Shown: positions 59,108 to 64,000 of the stretch, in pieces | How positions within the stretch are numbered: the stretch's first letter is position 1 | Layout of the letters: the number at the start of each line of letters is the position of its first letter | Assembly (NCBI RefSeq): GCF_019236475.1 | Contig: NZ_JAFAIX010000002.1 | Coordinates: forward strand, 310,001-374,000 | DNA length: 64,000 nt | Source of the DNA: Chitinophaga sp. | GTDB lineage: Bacteria; Bacteroidota; Bacteroidia; Chitinophagales; Chitinophagaceae | Direction of reading: 5' to 3' | Program-made: the position numbers and the translations under genes | The notes under the pieces: model-generated | Database searches by the model: none | What the model saw: only the letters and a program-made list of their open reading frames with translations | Told to the model about the DNA's origin: nothing

Positions 59108-59662
59108 ATGCGAAAGTTAAAATTACAAGTGCATATCAGCGTAGATGGTTTCGTTGCCGGTCCTAATGGGGAACTGGACTGGATATTTACCGGAGCTAGC
59201 CAACAGCCTGTTATTGACCTGGCTGATAGTTGCGATACCATATTGATGGGGCGAAAAATGGCTCCCGGGTTTATTGAATACTGGGAAAGTGTTGTAGACA
59301 ACAAACCCGACAGCAAGGAGATACCCCTCGCACAACGAATGGTAAATATGCGCAAGGTAGTATTTAGTCGTACCCTCACCTCCCTGAACGGTAGAAATGT
59401 GGAAGTCACCAACCAAGACTTGGCAACCACCGTAAATGCCCTCAAAATGGAACCTGGCAAAGATATCATCGTGTATGGTGGCGCCGAATTTGTCAGTCAG
59501 CTCATCGAACACAATCTCATCGATGAATACCACCTGTTCACCAAACCCACCGCACTCGGCGACGGCCTCCGCATCTTTAAAAGCAGAACAGCCTTAAAGC
59601 TGATCAAATCCATTTGCCATGAAAACCTGGTAACAATAAATACGTATGTCCCTGCGGGATAG
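59108..59662 (+). CDS. RibD-type dihydrofolate reductase family protein
   Basis: About 184 residues; the ATG at 59108 (MRKLKLQVHISVDGFVAG) fits the family start better than the one at 59102. Family marks are SVDGFVAGPNGELDW, DTILMGRKM and the NADPH-binding region GKDIIVYGGAEFVSQLIEHNLIDEYHLF. This group resembles the RibD reductase domain and is not the folate enzyme of one-carbon metabolism. Its substrate is unknown. The gene is single. Confidence 0.9.
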   Translation: MRKLKLQVHISVDGFVAGPNGELDWIFTGASQQPVIDLADSCDTILMGRKMAPGFIEYWESVVDNKPDSKEIPLAQRMVNMRKVVFSRTLTSLNGRNVEVTNQDLATTVNALKMEPGKDIIVYGGAEFVSQLIEHNLIDEYHLFTKPTALGDGLRIFKSRTALKLIKSICHENLVTINTYVPAG

Positions 59663-59728
59663 AAAGGATGTAATAATTACCAACCCATTCGGAAATCGAA
59701 AAAGATAATTGCTTGACTACTAATGCTG

Positions 59729-59744
59729 GTTGTTAAATAACAAC
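59729..59744. promoter_or_regulatory. Candidate XRE operator upstream of the HTH-pentapeptide gene
   Basis: GTTGTTA-AA-TAACAAC, a perfect 16-base palindrome, about 65-80 bp upstream of a TATCTTTA -7-like box (59809-59816) with a TTG at 59783-59785 (spacing 23). It could be the binding site of the HTH domain encoded just downstream. Confidence 0.45.
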
Positions 59745-59845
59745 TGAAAGTAGCGGTCACACAACTAATAGGAGCCGCCATTTTGCTGATTCCCGCAAGG
59801 AAACAGAATATCTTTATAGTGTCGAAAAAATTAAAATTAAAAAGT

Positions 59846-60772
59846 ATGGACACTAAGATAATTGGAGGCAAAATTGCCCAAGCGAGAAAGGCAATAAATA
59901 TTTCTCAAGCGCAGCTTGCTCAACATTTGTTCATAAGTCCCCAGGCCGTTGGAAAATGGGAACGAGGAGAATCTATGCCAGATATCACCACTTTCAACCG
60001 TCTTGCGGAGATACTCGGCGTTGACCTGAACTATTTTTCAGAAAACCTGTCTACACCTGAAAGCCATGAAGCCACGCCGGTTGAACCCCAAGATAAACAA
60101 CCAGCCATCGATCCAGCCATCCCTTCGCAGGAACGCCAGGTGCAAATGAACTTAACAGCGATCAATCTGCAAGCAGGCGACTTCGCAGACGTTACCTTAC
60201 ATAACGGAAAATTCAAAGCCAGCTCGTTGCGAGGAGCCAATTTTTCCGGCGCAGACCTCACTGGCAGCTCGTTTGAAGTTACGGATGCACGCAGAGCCAA
60301 TTTTGATGGCGCCAATCTAACCGACTGTAATTTTTCTGTTTCTGACCTTACAGATGCCAGCTTCCGTACATCCATTCTCGTACGGACCATCTTTAATATC
60401 TCCGGACAAAACGCGCAATTCATAGATGCACAACTGACGGATGTTAGGTTGATTAAAACCGATCTAAGAAAAACAACCTTTGAAAACTGTGCATTCAGTG
60501 GCGTGGACTTCAGTTACTGCGATCTGCGAGGGGTTTGTTTTGACGGCCAAACCTTCATCGGCGTTAAGTTCGATAAATCGGCACTAAACAACGTTTCCTT
60601 TAAGGAAGCGACCCTCAAAAATGTCTCATTCACCCCTCCATTTTCCTTGACAAACAAAGCATTCCTTGCGATGAAAACCATCTGCTTTGACGGCGCAAAG
60701 ATGGATAAGTTGACCTATGCCACACTAAAGGGCCAAGGTGTATTTGAACTATCAAAAGTGACTATCATTTAA
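59846..60772 (+). CDS. XRE HTH protein fused to pentapeptide repeats
   Basis: About 308 residues; a longer frame starts at 59783, but the ATG at 59846 (MDTKIIGGKIAQARKAINISQAQL) is the normal HTH start. Residues 1-65 are a XRE-type DNA-binding domain (AQLAQHLFISPQAVGKWERGESMPDITTFNRLAEIL). A proline-rich linker follows, and residues about 100-300 are a pentapeptide-repeat stack (LRGANFSGADLTGSSFEV, RRANFDGANLTDCNFS, FDGQTFIGVKFDKSALNNVSF). It heads an operon with a two-gene ABC exporter and is probably its regulator; the repeat stack may sense a ligand or mimic DNA. Confidence 0.88.
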   Translation: MDTKIIGGKIAQARKAINISQAQLAQHLFISPQAVGKWERGESMPDITTFNRLAEILGVDLNYFSENLSTPESHEATPVEPQDKQPAIDPAIPSQERQVQMNLTAINLQAGDFADVTLHNGKFKASSLRGANFSGADLTGSSFEVTDARRANFDGANLTDCNFSVSDLTDASFRTSILVRTIFNISGQNAQFIDAQLTDVRLIKTDLRKTTFENCAFSGVDFSYCDLRGVCFDGQTFIGVKFDKSALNNVSFKEATLKNVSFTPPFSLTNKAFLAMKTICFDGAKMDKLTYATLKGQGVFELSKVTII

Positions 60773-60782
60773 AAGAAACTTT

Positions 60783-61544
60783 ATGGAAAACAATTCAATT
60801 CAAGTGATAGGACTGAAAAAGTCCTACAGGCAACTGCATGTCCTGAAGGGAGTGGATTTCGAGGTAGAAAAGGGCAGCATCTTCGCCCTCCTTGGGTCCA
60901 ATGGTTCAGGGAAGACTACCATTGTCAAAATCCTCAGCACCCTGCTCAAACAGGATAGCGGAATGGCTAAGGTAAACGGTTTCGACGTAGCTGTGCATCC
61001 AGACAAAGTACGTCAGTCGATCAGCCTGACTGGTCAGTTTGTTGCGGTAGACGAGATATTGACCGGGCGAGAAAACCTGGTGATGATTGGCAGGCTACGG
61101 CATCTCAAAAATCCACATGACATCGCAAAACAATTACTACAGCGTTTTGGCCTCACGGAGGCGGCTGATCGCAGGGCTGGTACTTATTCCGGTGGTATGC
61201 GTCGCCGACTGGACATCGCGATGAGTCTTGTAGGTAGATCACCCCTTGTTTTCCTGGATGAGCCGACCACTGGCCTCGATCCCGAAGCACGCATTGAAGT
61301 TTGGAAAATGGTGAAGGAGCTTGCCGGCAACGGCACTACCGTATTCCTCACTACGCAATACCTCGAGGAAGCAGAGCAGCTCGCCGACAAAATTGCGATT
61401 CTTCATGAGGGTAAAATAATTGTTAGCGGTACCCTCGCAGCGCTGAAAAGGCTGTTCCCGCCCGCAACCGTGGAGTATATTGAAAAGCAACCCACATTGG
61501 AGGAGATATTTCTTAGCATTATTAACCCAAAAAACGAAAACTAG
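60783..61544 (+). CDS. DrrA-type ABC transporter ATP-binding protein
   Basis: A 253-residue ATPase. Walker A is LLGSNGSGKTTIVKIL (residues 37-50), the signature is YSGGMRRRLDIAMSL, and Walker B is PLVFLDEPTTGLDP, followed by FLTTQYLEEAEQLADKIAIL. The TGQFVAVDEILTGRENLVMIGRL segment and the short C-terminal end mark the drug-exporter (DrrA/NodI-like) branch. It should power the permease encoded next. It lies 10 bp behind the HTH-pentapeptide gene. Confidence 0.94.
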   Translation: MENNSIQVIGLKKSYRQLHVLKGVDFEVEKGSIFALLGSNGSGKTTIVKILSTLLKQDSGMAKVNGFDVAVHPDKVRQSISLTGQFVAVDEILTGRENLVMIGRLRHLKNPHDIAKQLLQRFGLTEAADRRAGTYSGGMRRRLDIAMSLVGRSPLVFLDEPTTGLDPEARIEVWKMVKELAGNGTTVFLTTQYLEEAEQLADKIAILHEGKIIVSGTLAALKRLFPPATVEYIEKQPTLEEIFLSIINPKNEN

Positions 61545-62315
61545 ATGGAAACCACAAAGAACTATTTTCTCATGGATACCAGTGTAATGCTGGGACGATC
61601 CTTGCGGCATGTCTTTCGCAGTCTGGATACCATTATCACCGTTACTATCATGCCTATTGCGATGATGTTGCTGTTTGTATATGTATTTGGTGGCGCCATT
61701 CAAACAGGCACGCCTAAATATGTAAATTACCTCTTACCGGGTATCCTATTGATTGCCGTTGCAAATAGTATTGGCTACGTGTCTTACCGGCTGTTTACGG
61801 ATGTGCAAAGGGGTATATTTGAGCGTTTTAATTCCATGCCTATTGCGCGTTCTGCCGCCTTGTGGGGGCATGTACTGACCGCCTTGGTATCCAATGCTAT
61901 TTCGCTTACCGTCATCGTTCTCATTGCGGTTATCATGGGCTTCCGCTCCCCTGCGGGCGTTTTATCCTGGCTGGCAGTAGCAGGTATACTCGCGATGTTT
62001 ACACTCGCACTCACCTGGATTGCAGCGATTGCCGGATTGTCTGCAAAATCGGTGGATGGCGCCAGTGTGATTGCTTATCCTATTCACTTCTTGCCATTGA
62101 TTAGCTCCGCGTTTGTGCCTACTAAATCAATGCCAGCAGGGGTTCGCGCCTTTGCCGAAAATCAGCCGGTAACATCGTTCGTAGAGGCTATACGCGCTTT
62201 GCTCTCTGGGCAACCAGTGGGTAATACCATCTGGATAGCGCTTGCCTGGAGCCTAGGTATCATGTTAGTAGCGTATGTATTGGCGATGAATGTTTATAAA
62301 AAACGAAAGGCATAA
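61545..62315 (+). CDS. DrrB-type ABC transporter permease
   Basis: A 256-residue inner-membrane protein with six membrane segments of the ABC-2 fold (TIITVTIMPIAMMLLFVYVFGGAI, YVNYLLPGILLIAVANSIGYVS, ALVSNAISLTVIVLIAVIMGF). The RGIFERFNSMPIARSAALWGHVL segment before the third membrane helix is the ABC-2 mark. Its ATG follows the ATPase stop with no gap. With the ATPase it should form an exporter for a drug, lipid or small peptide. Confidence 0.93.
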   Translation: METTKNYFLMDTSVMLGRSLRHVFRSLDTIITVTIMPIAMMLLFVYVFGGAIQTGTPKYVNYLLPGILLIAVANSIGYVSYRLFTDVQRGIFERFNSMPIARSAALWGHVLTALVSNAISLTVIVLIAVIMGFRSPAGVLSWLAVAGILAMFTLALTWIAAIAGLSAKSVDGASVIAYPIHFLPLISSAFVPTKSMPAGVRAFAENQPVTSFVEAIRALLSGQPVGNTIWIALAWSLGIMLVAYVLAMNVYKKRKA

Positions 62316-62496
62316 GGTGATTTAAACGATGATGGGCTTATAAAATAATGGCTATAATGGTCAATTTAGTGGTAGTAGCCCCGAGGTAGTATAGGTATCT
62401 TAGCAAATGCGTCATTCCAACCTCCTAGCGTGGCTAACTTGTTTTTCTATTCCTGTCGGAAAAAATTTATCCTTCAAATTAAATCATGCCGCCAAA

Positions 62497-64000
62497 ATGA
62501 TGGCCAGCTATAAAGCTGGCTGTAGGCGGCTTCTTGTCTTATTGCTGCTGGTACCGTTCTCCCGAGGGAATGCCCAAACACCTCCCGTGTCATCGAAGGT
62601 AACAGATGTATGGATTGTGGTGAAAAGCCATTTTGACTTAGGATTTACGGATCTAGCGGCCAATGTATTCCATCGGTACCGAGCAGAGATGATGGATAAT
62701 TCCCTAAAAATTTTCGATCAGAACCGATTACTGCCACCATCACAGCGTTTTGTATGGACTGTTCCCGGATGGCCTTTATCGGCCCAGATGTTAGGACCTC
62801 AACAGGATTCTTTACGAAAGTTACGTATTGAGCAAGCAGTACGAGAAGGGGCACTCACTGCACATGCGTTGGCTTTCTCCACGCATACAGAGTCACAAGA
62901 CTTAGAGGATCTGGTACGAGGACTCGTATTTTCAGCGAATGTGAGTCGTACCTATCACCGTCCATTGCCCATCGCTGCAAAAATGACCGATGTGCCCTCA
63001 CATAGTTGGATCATGCCGGTTTTACTGCAACATGCAGGTGTTAAGTTTTTACATATTGGTGTAAACCCTGCCAGTCAATATCCCAGAGTACCCAAATTAT
63101 TCTGGTGGGAAGGTCCCGATGGCTCCAGGGTCCTTTGTGGCTATACGGTGGATTACGGGAGCGACTTCCTACCACCTGCAGATTGGCCTTGCAAAAACTA
63201 TTTATGTATGATCATGGCAGGCGACAATCACGGTCCTCCTACCCAGCAGGAAGTTAATAAGTGGAAACAGCAGTATGAAGAGAAGATGCCAGGAGTACGT
63301 GTTCACTTTGGAACCCTGGATGATTTTGCGCATGCCGTACTTGCAGAAAAAACATCACTGCCAGTTGTCCGGGGCGATATGCCAGATACCTGGATACATG
63401 GCTTAATGTCGATGCCACAAGCTACCAAAACAGCCCGCAATATGCGGCCAATGGAACCAGCTTTGGAAAGCTTCGATACTCAGTTGCGTAGTTGGGGCCT
63501 CCAGCCGGCTGCTATAGGGGTACCTTTAGCAAAAGCATATGAGCAGAGTTTATTGTACAGTGAACATACCTGGGGTATGAATGCAGAATACGGGCCCCGT
63601 CGCTTATATGGCGACGCCTGGAAACAGTGGATGGCCGACCTGGAAAAGGAGCCTTTACCGCCAGATGGCGATTATGCAAAATTACCCAGAGGTAGCAAGC
63701 GTAAATGGATGCAATCCTATGAGGACCATCGCAATTATGCCAATACTGCCGCTAACATCATAGATACAGCCATGCGTAATCGGCTTTCGATGCTGGCCAA
63801 TGCCGTTAAAACGAAAGAAAAAAGCATAGTGGTTTATAATGCCCTTCCGTGGAAGCGTTCGGGTACTATAAACATGAACGGGCAATCGCTTTGGGTGACT
63901 GATGTTCCTGCAAATGGTTATAAGACCATTCCTTACCAGGAGATACAACAGCAACCTATGGAGGGGAGTGTAGTTGTGGAGACACGGTTCTTCCTTGCTA
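62497..64000 (+). CDS. Secreted GH38-like (DUF5054-type) protein, N-terminal part
   Basis: The frame from the ATG at 62497 is open to the right edge (about 501 codons), so the C-terminus is missing. Start MMASYKAGCRRLLVLLLLVPFSRG gives a signal peptide. The family mark VWIVVKSHFDLGFTDLAA (catalytic His/Asp of the GH38 start) is near residue 55, and GWPLSAQML, HALAFSTHTESQDLEDLVRGL and LMSMPQATKTARNMRPMEPALE follow. GH38 enzymes are alpha-mannosidase-like, while DUF5054 members are less well studied. About 180 bp upstream are free of other features. Confidence 0.82.
   Translation, partial: MMASYKAGCRRLLVLLLLVPFSRGNAQTPPVSSKVTDVWIVVKSHFDLGFTDLAANVFHRYRAEMMDNSLKIFDQNRLLPPSQRFVWTVPGWPLSAQMLGPQQDSLRKLRIEQAVREGALTAHALAFSTHTESQDLEDLVRGLVFSANVSRTYHRPLPIAAKMTDVPSHSWIMPVLLQHAGVKFLHIGVNPASQYPRVPKLFWWEGPDGSRVLCGYTVDYGSDFLPPADWPCKNYLCMIMAGDNHGPPTQQEVNKWKQQYEEKMPGVRVHFGTLDDFAHAVLAEKTSLPVVRGDMPDTWIHGLMSMPQATKTARNMRPMEPALESFDTQLRSWGLQPAAIGVPLAKAYEQSLLYSEHTWGMNAEYGPRRLYGDAWKQWMADLEKEPLPPDGDYAKLPRGSKRKWMQSYEDHRNYANTAANIIDTAMRNRLSMLANAVKTKEKSIVVYNALPWKRSGTINMNGQSLWVTDVPANGYKTIPYQEIQQQPMEGSVVVETRFFLA

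Overview
This window looks like a chromosomal segment of a Bacteroidota species, most likely Chitinophagaceae and probably Chitinophaga or a close relative. The support is the gene content: SusC/TonB-type outer-membrane receptors with carboxypeptidase-like N-terminal domains, many short secretion signals ending in A-Q, lipoproteins with a short lipobox, Crp/Fnr-type regulators, a GH2 enzyme of the DUF4982 type, a CzcCBA efflux set, and a Bacteroidota class I lanthipeptide leader. Many promoters also fit the Bacteroidota pattern TTG-N(17-23)-TAnnTTTG. I see no rRNA, tRNA, CRISPR array, insertion sequence or phage module.

Layout. 1-8.1 kb: a TPR protein cut by the left edge, DUF4260, a Crp-type regulator, an NTF2-like secreted protein, DUF72, an S24/S26 peptidase-like protein, two tandem paralogous membrane proteins, a GNAT enzyme and a two-gene unit with a formylglycine-generating-enzyme-like protein. 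8.1-13.3 kb: oleate hydratase, a tiny lanthipeptide precursor missed by ordinary gene length limits, a lipoprotein, a DUF4116 protein and an SRPBCC protein that keeps a double operator but has no repressor gene beside it. 13.3-18.4 kb: a YceI lipoprotein, a tandem-repeat stretch, two ankyrin proteins and a polytopic membrane protein. 18.4-25.8 kb: a Bcr/CflA exporter with an AraC regulator, two unknown proteins, GH2, a membrane protein. 26-36.3 kb: a two-component system with an outer-membrane receptor, then a receptor/beta-helix lipoprotein/purple acid phosphatase operon.

36.6-38 kb is an AT-rich island with a PIN toxin followed by three tandem copies of a small antitoxin-like gene. 38.2-44.9 kb: VOC protein, a PARG-like/Crp/SDR operon, DUF4287, RDD, and a GntR-TSUP-DUF1634 operon with two matched operators. 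44.9-50.6 kb: a CzcCBA-type metal efflux operon. 51-59.7 kb: DUF4256, phosphoribosyltransferase, isochorismatase-like hydrolase, a small periplasmic protein, a decayed alpha/beta-hydrolase and a serine hydrolase that share a duplicated upstream region, a beta-helix lipoprotein, an ECF sigma factor and a RibD-type reductase. 59.8-62.3 kb: an HTH-pentapeptide-repeat protein with a DrrAB-type ABC exporter. The right edge cuts a secreted GH38-like protein.

The strongest candidates for something not yet described are: the orphan lanthipeptide gene at 10108-10251; a composite two-hairpin element present three times after genes, with covarying stem pairs; the PIN toxin with a tandem array of three antitoxin paralogues and a palindrome repeated in each spacer; and the HTH-pentapeptide fusion heading an ABC exporter operon. 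All function calls come from reading motifs by eye; no database search was run.
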